64,000 nt of DNA from Methylobacterium sp. AMS5 (GTDB lineage: Bacteria; Pseudomonadota; Alphaproteobacteria; Rhizobiales; Beijerinckiaceae). Where the stretch lies: positions 1,307,501 through 1,371,500 of the forward strand of contig NZ_CP006992.1 of NCBI RefSeq assembly GCF_001542815.1, read 5' to 3'. This document shows, in pieces, positions 26,914-36,032 of this stretch. A program made the position numbers and the translations under genes. A model generated the notes under the pieces. It was not told where the DNA came from. It did no database searches and saw only the letters and a program-made list of their open reading frames with translations. Within the stretch, counting starts at the first letter, position 1. Every line of letters starts with the position of its first letter.

Positions 26914-28583
26914 CTAGGACGGCAAAGCCGGCTGTCTGGTGTTTGACGTTATGGGGGCGCCTGCTGGAGGCGCGCGATGTCCCGAACCGAGTGTCGGACG
27001 GCGGATCGTGAACGGGTCTTGGCTCCGGTCCGCCAGCTCTGCCCGATCTGCGGCCGGGCGATGCGGATCCGTTACGAGAATCGTCGCACGATGGTGACGC
27101 TGACCGGCACGGTGCGCCTGCGTCTGAAGATCCGTCGCTGCGAGGCTGCGGATTGCGTCCGCTTCCACAAGCCCTACCGCCCGGAGGCCGAAGGCGCGCT
27201 CGCCCTGCCGCACCACGAGTTCGGCCTCGACGTCGTGGCCCTGGTGGGCGCCCTGCGCCACCGCGAGCATCGCTCGGTGCCGGAAATCCACGCGATCCTG
27301 CGCGGGCGCGGGGTCGCCATCGCCGAACGCAGCGTGACCAACCTGCTCGACCGCTACGACGAGGTCGTGGCCACCCAACTCGCAGACCCCGCTCACCTGC
27401 GCCGACACTTGGCCGGGCAGGATCGGATGATCCGGGCGCTCGACGGCCTGCAGCCGGATGTCGGGCACGAGGTGCTCTGGGTGCTGCGCGACTGCCTCTC
27501 CGGCACGGTGCTCCTGGCCCGCAGCCTGCTGTCGGGCACGGCCGAGGATCTGGCCGTCCTGCTGCGTGAGGTCATCGCGGCGGTCGGTGTGCCGGTGGTA
27601 GGGGTGATCAGCGACGGTCAGCAGTCCGTCCGCAAGGCGGTGGCCCTGGTCCTGCCGGGCGTGCCTCATCAACTCTGCCACTTCCATTTCCTGCGTGAAG
27701 CCGCCCTGCCGATCTTCGAGGCCGACCGGCACGCCAAGAAGGAGTTGAAGAAGGGCGTGCGCGGCGTACGCCCGATCGAGCGGGGGGTGGAGGGGCGCAC
27801 GGATAGGGAGGCGGATCTGGTGCGCGGCTATGCGAGCGCGATCCGCAGCGCGATCACCGACGACGGTCGCGCCCCGCTCGACGCGGCGGGCCTGCGCTTG
27901 AAGGACCGCTTGGAGAAGGTGGCCGGAAGCTTGGAACGGGTGCGCTCAAAAGGGGGGCCGAGGCGCAGGGCTCGCGCCCGCTCGGGCGGCTCCAGCAGTT
28001 GATCGAGCGGGCGCTCGCCGGCACGGCCGCCCTCTGGCCGGCGATCAGCCGAGGCTTCGTCTTCGTACACGCGGGCGCCCGCCTCCTGACCAACCCCGCC
28101 GGTGAGCCGGGGGCCAAGGTCCGGCGGCGCTTCGACGGCTTGCTGGGGGCGATGCGGCGCCACCGGGATCGGGTGAAAGGGCTGGGTCCCGCCCTCGACC
28201 ACTTCGCCAAGGTCGCGCGCAGCTATCGACCGGGACTGTTCCACGCCGCCGACGGGGCGGACCTGCCACGCACCAACAATGCCCTGGAGCAACTGTTCGG
28301 TTCCCAGCGCTACCACGAGCGGCGGGCCACCGGACGCAAGACCGCCTCGCCCGGCGCGGTGCTGCGGGGCGCCGTGCGGCTCGTGGCCGGCATTCACTCC
28401 CGAACTCGGGCACCATCCGGACGCGACCTCTGCCGGGTCGATCCAGAGAAATGGCGAGCCCTACGCCGATCCCTCGACATCCGCAGGCAGGCGCGCACTC
28501 AACGCACCCGCTTCCGCCGCGATCCCGACGCCTATCTCAAGGCCCTCGAACAACACGCGCAACAGCAGACTTTGCCGTCCTAG
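26914..28583 (+). mobile_element. Insertion sequence, 1670 bp, with 7-T target duplication
   Basis: The terminal inverted repeats start CTAGGACGGCAAAG at both ends (26914 on plus, 28583 on minus) and continue partly matched for about 10 bp. Seven T residues flank each side (26907-26913 and 28584-28590), consistent with a 7-bp target duplication in a T-tract. Both transposase parts are inside, and the second part's TAG stop lies in the right repeat. The transposase is MULE/ISL3-like in its motifs, but I cannot name the IS family; an ISNCY-type assignment is possible. Confidence 0.85.
26977..28583 (+). CDS. DDE transposase in two frames (frameshift at 27948-27957)
   Basis: About 535 residues if joined. 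The N-terminus has a zinc-finger-like CPICGRAM with further Cys at ADC. The catalytic core resembles MULE/ISL3-type transposases: Asp in RALDGLQPDVG, Asp in GVISDGQQSVRKA followed by HQLCHFHFLREA, and Glu in LPRTNNALEQLFGSQRYHER. The first frame (26977-28002) leaves homologous sequence after AAAAGGGGGG at 27948-27957. The second continues from there at -1 (AEAQGSRPLGRLQQ) to 28583. A AAA GGG in phase could support programmed -1 frameshifting; a simple indel is the alternative. Both halves look otherwise intact. Confidence 0.8.
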
Positions 28584-28686
28584 TTTTTTTCGAAAAAATT
28601 CGCGCGCTCCGGAAGCCGGACGCTCGTCACGACACGCGGCCCTGCGGCGAGAGGGCCGCGCGCGGGTTCAAGCGCCCTGAAAACGC

Positions 28687-28726
28687 GAACAGCCCGGGCG
28701 GATACGAGATCCGGCCCGGGCTGTTC
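28687..28726. terminator. Strong GC hairpin downstream of the L,D-transpeptidase gene
   Basis: GAACAGCCCGGG (28687-28698) pairs with CCCGGGCTGTTC (28715-28726). The stem extends inward by CGGAT/ATCCG with one bulge. It lies after the minus-strand L,D-transpeptidase stop, beyond an 81-bp repeat, and is followed on the minus strand by GCGTTTTC, so a terminator role is plausible. Confidence 0.6.
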
Positions 28727-28764
28727 GTATTACCCCAGCAGATGGTTCGAACGAGCCGGCGCTT

Positions 28765-28845
28765 GGTGTCTCTCACGAAACCCCCGCCGCGCTGTCATCG
28801 CCAGAACCAGAACGGTCAGAGACCGGGCGTTTTGTGAGGCACTCT
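28765..28845. repeat. 81-bp MITE-like repeat, copy 1
   Basis: It begins GGTGTCTCTCAC and ends GTGAGGCACTCT, so its termini form an inverted repeat. The core contains CGCTGTCATCGCCAGAA. The copy at 45659-45739 is the same 81 bp in opposite orientation with about ten differences. This copy ends inside the stop codon of the L,D-transpeptidase gene. Confidence 0.85.
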
Positions 28846-30148
28846 AGTTCTCCTCGTCGCCCGGCTCGTACACTTCGGGCCGGGTCGAGGCGGCGCTGGC
28901 GACCGGCGTCGGCGCCTCGATGGTGGAGGGCACGTTCACGCCGTCGCGCTTGTAGATGTCGTCGCGGAACTGCACCGTGCCGTCCGGGGTCGCCCAGGCG
29001 GTGATGTAGGTCCAGTAGACCGGCACGGGCTGGGTCAGCGTCGCATCGATGCGCTGGCCGCTCTCCACCGCCTGCTCGACATGGGCACGGTCCCAGCCGG
29101 GCGTGTCCTTCAGCAGCCATGTGATGTACTCGCGCACGTTCTGCACGCGCACGCAGCCCGAGGAGATGAAGCGGAAGTCGTCGCCGAACACGCCGCGGGA
29201 ATTGGTGTCGTGCATGAACACGCCGTGCGCGTTCGGAATGTTGATGCGCACCACGCCCATGGAGTTGAAGTCGGCACCGGAATCCTGACGGTAGGTGTAG
29301 CGGGTGCCCTCGTCCGAGTTCCAGTTCACGGAGCGCGGCGAGATCTCCTGCCCCCCCGAGAGGATGCGGATCTTGTTGTCCGTGAGGTAGTTCGGATCCT
29401 TCTGCATCTTCGGGATCAGATCCTTCCTCACGATCGAGGCCGGGACCGTCCAGGTCGGGTTGAAATTGATCTGCGTCGCCTTGGTGTTCATGATCGGCGA
29501 TTGGCGGTCGATCTTGCCGACGCCCGCGGCGTGCAGCGTCACGACCTGGCCGTTCTCCACCGTCTGCACCAGGGCGGCGGGGATGTTGGTGATGACGAAG
29601 CGCCGGCCGAGATCGCCCGAATAGGAGCGCAGGCGGATCACGTTGGTCTCGAGCTGGCGCAGGCGCACCTCGGCGGGCACGTTCATCGCCGCCTGGGTCG
29701 CCGGGCTCATCTGGCCGGTCTGCGACAGGCCGTGCCGGGCCTGGAAACGCTTCACGCCGGCCGCGACGTAGGAATCGTAGACGCCCGCACCGCCGGCCGT
29801 GGCATCGAGGTCGCCGGTGACGATCAGGCGCTGGCGCACCGCCGCCACCGCCGGTCCGCGGGAGCCGACGCGCAGGCCGGCCGCGCCGGTCACGTTCTGC
29901 CAGCCGCCACGGGAGACGATGGCGCGGTACTTCTCGGCCATCGCCTCGGTCGCCGCGATGGTGTCGGGCGAGAGGATCGGCGTCGAGGAGCGATGCACCT
30001 GCATGGTGGTCGGCGAGGAATAGTCCTGCGCCCACTCGGCCTGGGCGAACCCGCCCTCGCGGGCGAGCGCCGGGCCGGCGAGCACCGTCGCCGCCACGAG
30101 GGCGGCAGCGAGGGGGCGGAAGTGGGGGTGGCGCGCGCTCTGCAGCAT
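28844..30148 (-). CDS. L,D-transpeptidase (YkuD domain) with peptidoglycan-binding domain
   Basis: A 434-residue periplasmic enzyme of the YcbB/LdtD type that forms 3-3 cross-links or anchors proteins to peptidoglycan. The signal peptide is MLQSARHPHFRPLAAALVAA with cleavage after GPALA. A PG_binding_1 repeat covers LRVGSRGPAVAAVRQRLIVT to TQAAMNVP. The catalytic YkuD motif reads GVFMHDTNSRGVFG then FISSGCVRVQN, with the nucleophilic Cys. I chose ATG 30148 because it opens the signal peptide; the frame extends to 30199. The stop overlaps the end of a repeat element, so the last codon is next to repeat DNA. Confidence 0.92.
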   Translation of the reverse strand: MLQSARHPHFRPLAAALVAATVLAGPALAREGGFAQAEWAQDYSSPTTMQVHRSSTPILSPDTIAATEAMAEKYRAIVSRGGWQNVTGAAGLRVGSRGPAVAAVRQRLIVTGDLDATAGGAGVYDSYVAAGVKRFQARHGLSQTGQMSPATQAAMNVPAEVRLRQLETNVIRLRSYSGDLGRRFVITNIPAALVQTVENGQVVTLHAAGVGKIDRQSPIMNTKATQINFNPTWTVPASIVRKDLIPKMQKDPNYLTDNKIRILSGGQEISPRSVNWNSDEGTRYTYRQDSGADFNSMGVVRINIPNAHGVFMHDTNSRGVFGDDFRFISSGCVRVQNVREYITWLLKDTPGWDRAHVEQAVESGQRIDATLTQPVPVYWTYITAWATPDGTVQFRDDIYKRDGVNVPSTIEAPTPVASAASTRPEVYEPGDEEN

Positions 30149-30426
30149 CGATCCGGGCTCTGGATAAAGGTGCGGTCGGTGGATCCGGCCGGGAGTCATG
30201 GCTCAAACGCGAGGCGTCAAAGAACCAAGTCTCGGCCAAGTCCTCGTGCCGCGGTTGTCGCGGTCTCGTGGTTAAGAAGCCATGCCGTTCCGGGCTACAT
30301 TATGGCGTCCGCGTGTGAGGGCGCACGCAGAGCGTCCAGGGATGCTCTCGGGGAGGCCTCGCCGGGGCGCGGCGGCATGGCGCCGGCCCGGCCTCTACCG
30401 GAGCGGCACGAAGCGGCGTAAGGCTC

Positions 30427-30846
30427 GTGTCCATGCCGAGCCCACGCCGCGACCGGACCGGAGGAGCGCCGCGCGTCCTGCGCGGGCTGACCGCCGTGGC
30501 CGCCCTCTACGCGCTGGTGCTCCAGGCCCTGCTCGGCAGCATTGCCGCCCTTCCCGTCACGGGCGCCCCCGCCTTCCTGTGTCAGCCGATCGCGCAACAG
30601 ATCGCGGACGGAACCGTCTCCGCCGAGGCGGCGACGGACGGGCTCCCGGCCCCGGATTCACACCACGCCGGCTGCTGCACCGCCGCGCATCACGCGCCCG
30701 CCGCCACGCTCCCGCCTCACCTCTCCGCCGAGGCCGCGCGGCCCGAGCGGGACGCCGCCCGTGCCGACTGGTTTCGCGCGCCACACCGGACGGCCCGTCC
30801 GCCACCCTTCACCCTCGCCCACGCCCGAGCCCCGCCGGCTGCCTGA
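30427..30846 (+). CDS. DUF2946-like membrane protein (copper locus)
   Basis: 139 residues. One hydrophobic helix near the N-terminus (LTAVAALYALVLQALLGSI) is followed by a His/Cys-containing segment (HHAGCCTAAHHAP) and a basic Pro-rich tail. A paralogue with the same helix and an HxxxCC-like segment lies at 33372-33755. Such short proteins with HxxCC motifs often stand beside copper genes. The assignment to DUF2946 is from pattern memory only. It leads the gene group encoding copper chaperones and a TonB receptor. Confidence 0.68.
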   Translation: MSMPSPRRDRTGGAPRVLRGLTAVAALYALVLQALLGSIAALPVTGAPAFLCQPIAQQIADGTVSAEAATDGLPAPDSHHAGCCTAAHHAPAATLPPHLSAEAARPERDAARADWFRAPHRTARPPPFTLAHARAPPAA

Positions 30847-30901
30847 CCCGCCCGATCCAAACGATCCGTCGCCGAGCGATCCCTCGCCAAGCGATCCTTC
30901 G

Positions 30902-31984
30902 ATGTCAGACAACCGGAACCGTCCCATGCCCCGCTTCTGCCTCAGCGCCCCTCTTCGCGCCGCCCTGCCGCTCGTCCTGATCGGCTCAAGCGCTGTTTCT
31001 TGCGCCGTCTTCGGCCTCGTCTCGCCCGCCTCGGCCCATGCCGTGCTGGAGCGCAAGGAGGCCGTGCCCAACGCCGCCTATCGCGGCGTCGTCCAGATCA
31101 TGCACGGCTGCGACGGCCGGCCGACCACTCGCATCAGCGTCACCATCCCCGAGGGCGTGACCGGGGCCAAGCCGATGCCGAAGCCCGGCTGGACGATCGA
31201 AACCGTCAAGTCGGCCTATGCCCGGTCCTACCCGTCCTTCCACGGACAGGTCTCGGAGGGCGTCACGAAAATCACCTGGAGCGGCGGCAGCCTGCCGGAC
31301 GAGCAGATCGACGAGTTCACCTTCTTCGCCCGGATTTCCGACGCCTTCGCGCCGGGCGCCACGATCTACTTCCCCGTCGAGCAGGACTGCACCGAGGGCA
31401 GCTACCGCTGGAGCGATGTTCCGGCCGAGAACGGGAGCGCGCAGGCCCTGAAGGCACCGGCTCCGGCGGTGCGGGTCATCGCCGCGCAGGGAACGGCGAC
31501 CCAAGCCACGGCAACGGCGGCGCCGGCTGCCCCCGCCGCGAAGGCCGGAGCGATCGCGATCGAGGCGCCCTGGCTGCGGGCGACGCCGGGGGGCGCGAAG
31601 GTCGCCGGCGGCTACGTGACGCTGCGCAACACCGGCCCCGGGCCCGACCGGCTGACGGGCGCCGCGATCCCCCTGGCGGGCCGCGCCGAGATCCACTCGA
31701 TGACGACGGAGGGCGGCGTGATGAAGATGGCCCCCGTCGAGGGCGGCCTCGCCCTCGCTCCCGGGGCTGGCGTCGTGCTCAAGCCCGGCGGCTACCACCT
31801 GATGTTCCTCGATCTGAAGGACGGGGTGAAGGCGGGCGAGACCGTCGCGGGCACGCTGACCTTCGAGCGGGCCGGAACGGTGCCGGTGACCTTCACCGTG
31901 GCACCGATCGGCGCGCAAGGACCCGACAGGCAAGGACCCGGCGCCGCCGCGCCCGAGGCCGACGGCCACAAGCACCACCACTGA
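30902..31984 (+). CDS. DUF1775 (YcnI-like) - PCu(A)C copper chaperone fusion
   Basis: 360 residues: signal peptide, then HAVLERKEAVPNAAYRGVVQ with the mature N-terminal His typical of the copper-binding YcnI domain (about residues 41-190). An Ala-rich linker leads to a PCu(A)C domain (about 220-335). That domain shows the Met/His ligands as HSMTTEGGVMKMAPVE and YHLMFLDLKDG. It ends in a His tail (GHKHHH). It should bind periplasmic Cu, probably for delivery to cytochrome oxidase. ATG 30902 and ATG 30926 (MPRFCLS) are both possible starts. The second domain is a close paralogue of the protein at 32095-32619, suggesting tandem duplication before fusion. Confidence 0.88.
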   Translation: MSDNRNRPMPRFCLSAPLRAALPLVLIGSSAVSCAVFGLVSPASAHAVLERKEAVPNAAYRGVVQIMHGCDGRPTTRISVTIPEGVTGAKPMPKPGWTIETVKSAYARSYPSFHGQVSEGVTKITWSGGSLPDEQIDEFTFFARISDAFAPGATIYFPVEQDCTEGSYRWSDVPAENGSAQALKAPAPAVRVIAAQGTATQATATAAPAAPAAKAGAIAIEAPWLRATPGGAKVAGGYVTLRNTGPGPDRLTGAAIPLAGRAEIHSMTTEGGVMKMAPVEGGLALAPGAGVVLKPGGYHLMFLDLKDGVKAGETVAGTLTFERAGTVPVTFTVAPIGAQGPDRQGPGAAAPEADGHKHHH

Positions 31985-32094
31985 CCGGCGACACCGCCGC
32001 GCGGGCCAGAGCCGCGATGGAGAACCGCCGCGCGGGGCTCGAGGCCCGAACTCCGCGCGCCATCCCCTTTCCCGCTCCGAACGGACACACGACC

Positions 32095-32619
32095 ATGCGC
32101 CTTCACGCTTTCCCGGCCGCCCTCCTTGCTCTCGGCTTTGCCGCGGCCAGCCCGGCCCACGCCCATGACTACAAGGCCGGCCCGCTCAAGGTCGGCCATC
32201 CCTGGTCACGGGCGACGCCCGGCGGCGCGCGGGTCGCGGCCGGCTACCTCACGGTCACGAATACCGGCACCGAGCCCGACCGGCTCACCGGCGGCGCGAT
32301 CGAGACGGCCGGGCGCGGGGAGTTGCACACGATGTCGATGGAGGGCGGCGTGATGAAGATGGCGCCGCTCGCCGACGGCCTGGCGATCCCGCCCGGCCAG
32401 ACGGTGACGCTCGCCCCCAGCGGCCATCACCTGATGTTCCTCGACCTGAAGGCGTCGCTGAAGAAGGGCGAGCGGGTGAAGGGGACGCTGCGCTTCGAGC
32501 GGGCCGGGACCGTTCCGGTCGAGTTCGCCGTGGAGAGTCTGGCCGCCAAGGCCCCCGAGACACGGTCCGAGAAGGGGCCCGCGGCGCACGATCACGGGGG
32601 ACACGACCATGGCCACTGA
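32095..32619 (+). CDS. PCu(A)C periplasmic copper chaperone
   Basis: 174 residues. The signal peptide is MRLHAFPAALLALGFAAA with cleavage near AHA-HD. The PCu(A)C domain carries the copper ligands in LHTMSMEGGVMKMAPL and HHLMFLDL, matching the H-x-M...M...H-x-M pattern. The C-terminus is His-rich (HDHGGHDHGH). It is known in other bacteria to pass Cu(I) to Cox2 or to SCO proteins. The downstream SCO gene starts inside its end (11-bp overlap), consistent with joint action in Cu(A)-centre assembly. Confidence 0.92.
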   Translation: MRLHAFPAALLALGFAAASPAHAHDYKAGPLKVGHPWSRATPGGARVAAGYLTVTNTGTEPDRLTGGAIETAGRGELHTMSMEGGVMKMAPLADGLAIPPGQTVTLAPSGHHLMFLDLKASLKKGERVKGTLRFERAGTVPVEFAVESLAAKAPETRSEKGPAAHDHGGHDHGH

Positions 32620-33256
32620 ACCCGGGCCCGGGCCCCGGACGGCCCCTCCCGCCTCGCAGCGGGGAGGCACGCTGATCCTCGTCGCCTTCGCGCTCGCCCT
32701 CGTCGGCATCGTGGCGGCGACGGTCGCCTTCCTGCCGCGGGGGGACAGGCCCTCTGCCCTGTCGGTGGTCGGCGGCCCGTTCCGGCTCGAATCCTCGAAG
32801 GGGGGCGCCGTCGATTCGCAGGCGCTGAAGGGCAAGCCCTTCCTCGTCTTCTTCGGCTTCACCCAGTGCCCGAACGTCTGCCCGACGACGCTGGCCGACC
32901 TCGGCACCCTGCTCGACGCATTCGGGGCGCAGGGCGGCGACATCCAGGCCTACTACATCACCCTCGACCCTGAGCGGGACACGCAGGCGGTGATGCGCGA
33001 CTACATGGCCTCGTTCACCGACCGGATCACGGGATTGACCGGCACGCCGCAGCAGATCGAGCGGGTGGCGCGCGACTACCGCGCCTATGTGAAGCGGGTG
33101 CCGCTGCCGGGGGGCGACTACACCCTGGAGCATACGCTGATGGTCTACATGATGGACCGCGACGGCGGCTTTGCCGGACCGCTCGACCTGAACGCGGGGC
33201 ACGCCCTCGCCCTCAAGCAATTGCGAAAACTGGTTTCCGACGGCCGCAGCACCTGA
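32609..33256 (+). CDS. SCO1/SenC-family copper metallochaperone
   Basis: 215 residues. An N-terminal signal anchor (TLILVAFALALVGIVAATVA, residues 21-40) holds a thioredoxin-fold domain in the periplasm. The copper ligands are Cys87 and Cys91 (FTQCPNVCPTTL) and His175 (YTLEHTLMVYM). It functions in copper delivery to, or thiol reduction of, the Cu(A) site of cytochrome oxidase. Its ATG lies 11 bp inside the PCu(A)C gene, so it is translationally coupled to it. Confidence 0.94.
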   Translation: MATEPGPGPRTAPPASQRGGTLILVAFALALVGIVAATVAFLPRGDRPSALSVVGGPFRLESSKGGAVDSQALKGKPFLVFFGFTQCPNVCPTTLADLGTLLDAFGAQGGDIQAYYITLDPERDTQAVMRDYMASFTDRITGLTGTPQQIERVARDYRAYVKRVPLPGGDYTLEHTLMVYMMDRDGGFAGPLDLNAGHALALKQLRKLVSDGRST

Positions 33257-33371
33257 CCGTTTCGGCCCGCGGGTGCCGTTCCTCCCTTCCGCGGCCGACC
33301 GCATCAGAAAACAGCGTTCTCCGAAACCGGCCTGCGTTGACGTTCGGGCAAGCTTGGCCATAGCTGGCGCC

Positions 33372-33755
33372 ATGCGAGGGCGCTTGCCGGGATGGTCCGT
33401 GTGCCGCGCGGTCATCGCCGTGGCCGCGCTCTACGCGCTTGCCCTGCAGGTCGTCCTCGGCGGAGCCTCGCTCGCCGGAAGCCTCGGCCCGCAGAACGGT
33501 CTCGTCCACATCCTCTGCGCCCCCGATGCCGGGGAGTCCGACGGCCCCCTGAAGTCGCATCCGGGCCACGGGCACCTGCCCTGCTGCCAGGCCGCGCACG
33601 CCCTGCCGAGCCTGGACGTTCCGGAGCCCGCCCACGCCATCGTGGCGTGGCCGCGGGAGCGGACCGCCCCGATCGCATGGCGGCCCGAGATCGTCGCCCT
33701 CCCTCGTGCGCCGCCCGGCACACGCCCGAGCGCACGCGCCCCGCCCGTCGCCTGA
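33372..33755 (+). CDS. DUF2946-like membrane protein, second copy
   Basis: 127 residues. The N-terminal helix VIAVAALYALALQVVLGG closely matches that of the protein at 30427-30846. It continues to a metal-ligand-like HPGHGHLPCCQAAHALPSL segment and a basic C-terminus. ATG 33372 was chosen because it begins just before the helix; the frame opens earlier at 33273. It sits 42 bp before the TonB receptor gene and is probably in its operon. Confidence 0.65.
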   Translation: MRGRLPGWSVCRAVIAVAALYALALQVVLGGASLAGSLGPQNGLVHILCAPDAGESDGPLKSHPGHGHLPCCQAAHALPSLDVPEPAHAIVAWPRERTAPIAWRPEIVALPRAPPGTRPSARAPPVA

Positions 33756-33797
33756 TCGATCGCCTCTCCCGATCCTTCAGACAACGGACGTTTCCTC

Positions 33798-35945
33798 ATG
33801 CCTTTCCGTCACCGGGCCGTGCCGCGTGCCGCCCTGCCCTCGACCCTGCTCGTCTCCGGCCTCGTCCTGTCCGCCCCCGTCCTTGCGCAGGCGCCTCCGG
33901 AGCGCGCGACGCTTTCGGAAATCAGCGTCTCCGCTTCGCCCGCCACCGGGCTCCCCGCCGGACCGGCCGAGACCGCCGGCTCGCTCACCGTGCCGAGCGT
34001 GGCCGCGCAGCGGGCGGCGGTGAACGCCACCGTCGGCTCGGTCGCCTTCGTCGATGCGGCGACGTTCCAGGACCGCTACGCCAACACCGTGCGCGACGTG
34101 CTGAAGGACGTGCCCGGCGTGTACGTGCAGGAGCGCTACGGCCAGGAGATGCGCCTCTCGATCCGCGGCTCCGGCATCGCCCGCGGCTTCCATGTCCGCG
34201 GCATCGAGCTGCTGCAGGACGGCATCCCGCTCAACCTCGCCGACGGCAGCGGCGACTTCTATCAGATCGATCCGCTGAGCCTGCGCTCGGTCGAGGTCTA
34301 CAAGGGCGGCAATGCGCTCACCTTCGGCGCGACGACGCTCGGCGGCGCGGTGAACTTCGTGACGCCGACCGCCCACACGGCGCTCGCGCCCAATATTCTG
34401 CGGATCGACGGCGGCAGCTTCAACACGATCCGCGAGCATTTCCAGATCTCGCGGATCTCGGGGCCGGCCGATGTCCTGATCTCGGGCACCGCGACCCATT
34501 CCGACGGATTCCGCGATCACGAGACCCAGCGCACCCGCAACGTGAACGCCAATTTCGGCTACCGCCTCGCGCCGGGCGTCGAGACGCGGTTCTTCCTCGG
34601 TTTCTATGACACCGACCAGAAGCTGCCCGGCTCGCTCTCGCTGTTCAACGCGCTGAACAATCCACGCCTCGCCAACCCGGCGGCAATCACCGGCAACCAA
34701 TCGCGAAAGGTCACGACGGAGCGGATCGCCAACCGCACCTCGTTCGAGCTGGAAGTCGGGCGCCTCGACCTCGATTCCTGGGCGATTCACAAGAACCTCT
34801 ATCACCCGATCTTCCAAGTGATCGACCAGGACGGCTGGACCTACGGCGTCGCGCCGCGCTGGGCCGGCACCTTCGATCTCGGCGGCTTCCGCAACGACCT
34901 GATCCTCGGGCTGCGGGCCTTCGCCGGCATCAACGAGGCGCGGCAGTTCGTGAACGTGGCGGGGTTCCGCGGCGCTCAGACGCTCAATGCCCGCCAGAGC
35001 GCCTCGAACTACGAGGCCTATGCCGAGAACCGGTTCTGGTTCCGGCCCGACATGGCGCTGATGACCGGCGCCAAGCTGTTCTCCTCGAACCGCACCTTCA
35101 GCGACAAGGGCGGCCTACCGGCCAACCCCGCCGCGCGCTTTGCCAACGTCACCTACGAGGGCATCAACCCGAAGCTCGGCCTGCTATGGCAGCCGCTGCC
35201 GGACATTCAGGTGTTTGCCGACATCACCCGCTCGCGCGACGTGCCGGACTTCTCCGACCTCGCGCAGATGAACCTGCTCGGCACCACCTTCGTGCCGCTC
35301 GAGGCCCAGCGCGCCTGGACCTACGAGGCGGGCTCGCGCGGCCGGATCGACCGCCTCGCCTGGGACGTGACGCTCTACCGGGCGGAAGTCCGCGACGCGC
35401 TGATCAACTTCACGCCCAATCCCGGCCTGAACATCCCGGCGGCGACCTTCAACGCCCCGCGCACCCGCCACCAGGGCGTCGAGGCCGCCGTGACCCTCGA
35501 CCTCGCCACCGACCTCACCGGCATCGGCGACCGGCTCAGCCTGACGCAGATCTGGACCCATAACGACTTCCGCTTCGTCGGCGACCCGGTCTTCGGCAAC
35601 AACCGCATCGCCGGTGTGCCGGTGAACGTCCTGCGCACGGTGCTGGGCTACCGGCATCCGAGCGGCTTCCATCTCGCCCCCACCCTCGACTGGGTGCCCC
35701 AGGGCGCCTTCGCCGACCACGCCAACACCCTCAAGGTGCCGGGCTATGCTCTCCTCGGCCTCCAGACCGGCATCGACTTTGCCAACGGCGTCTCGCTGTT
35801 CATGGATGCCCGCAATCTGACGGACGAACGCTACGTCTCCGACATTTCGGTGGTGACCAACGCCGCGACCGTGGCCGGCGGGCCGGTGGCGTTCTTTCCG
35901 GGCAACGGCCGCAGCGTGTTCGGAGGCGTGCGGGCCTCGTTCTGA
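33798..35945 (+). CDS. TonB-dependent outer-membrane receptor, probably for copper
   Basis: 715 residues. Signal peptide to about residue 32 (ending VLAQ), TonB-box-like ATLSEISVSA, a plug domain (about 70-200; VRDVLKDVPGVYVQERYG, IRGSGIARGFHVRGI), then a 22-strand barrel ending GGVRASF with the C-terminal Phe. The plug LYKGGNA-like region reads SVEVYKGGNALTFGATTLGG, normal for the family. Its position in a gene group of copper chaperones suggests a copper or copper-chelate substrate (OprC/NosA-like). Alternatives such as iron siderophores cannot be excluded from sequence. Confidence 0.9.
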   Translation: MPFRHRAVPRAALPSTLLVSGLVLSAPVLAQAPPERATLSEISVSASPATGLPAGPAETAGSLTVPSVAAQRAAVNATVGSVAFVDAATFQDRYANTVRDVLKDVPGVYVQERYGQEMRLSIRGSGIARGFHVRGIELLQDGIPLNLADGSGDFYQIDPLSLRSVEVYKGGNALTFGATTLGGAVNFVTPTAHTALAPNILRIDGGSFNTIREHFQISRISGPADVLISGTATHSDGFRDHETQRTRNVNANFGYRLAPGVETRFFLGFYDTDQKLPGSLSLFNALNNPRLANPAAITGNQSRKVTTERIANRTSFELEVGRLDLDSWAIHKNLYHPIFQVIDQDGWTYGVAPRWAGTFDLGGFRNDLILGLRAFAGINEARQFVNVAGFRGAQTLNARQSASNYEAYAENRFWFRPDMALMTGAKLFSSNRTFSDKGGLPANPAARFANVTYEGINPKLGLLWQPLPDIQVFADITRSRDVPDFSDLAQMNLLGTTFVPLEAQRAWTYEAGSRGRIDRLAWDVTLYRAEVRDALINFTPNPGLNIPAATFNAPRTRHQGVEAAVTLDLATDLTGIGDRLSLTQIWTHNDFRFVGDPVFGNNRIAGVPVNVLRTVLGYRHPSGFHLAPTLDWVPQGAFADHANTLKVPGYALLGLQTGIDFANGVSLFMDARNLTDERYVSDISVVTNAATVAGGPVAFFPGNGRSVFGGVRASF

Positions 35946-36032
35946 GGGCTCGGGCCCCTCAACCGACGCCGGCTCATGGCCGACGTCGGTTGAGGGTGTG
36001 AAGCGAAGGGCTGCCCCTGTCCTTGAATGGTC

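Noticed and set aside
30542..30901. N-terminal extension of the DUF1775-PCu(A)C protein
   Set aside because: It overlaps the DUF2946-like gene in another frame and precedes the signal peptide.
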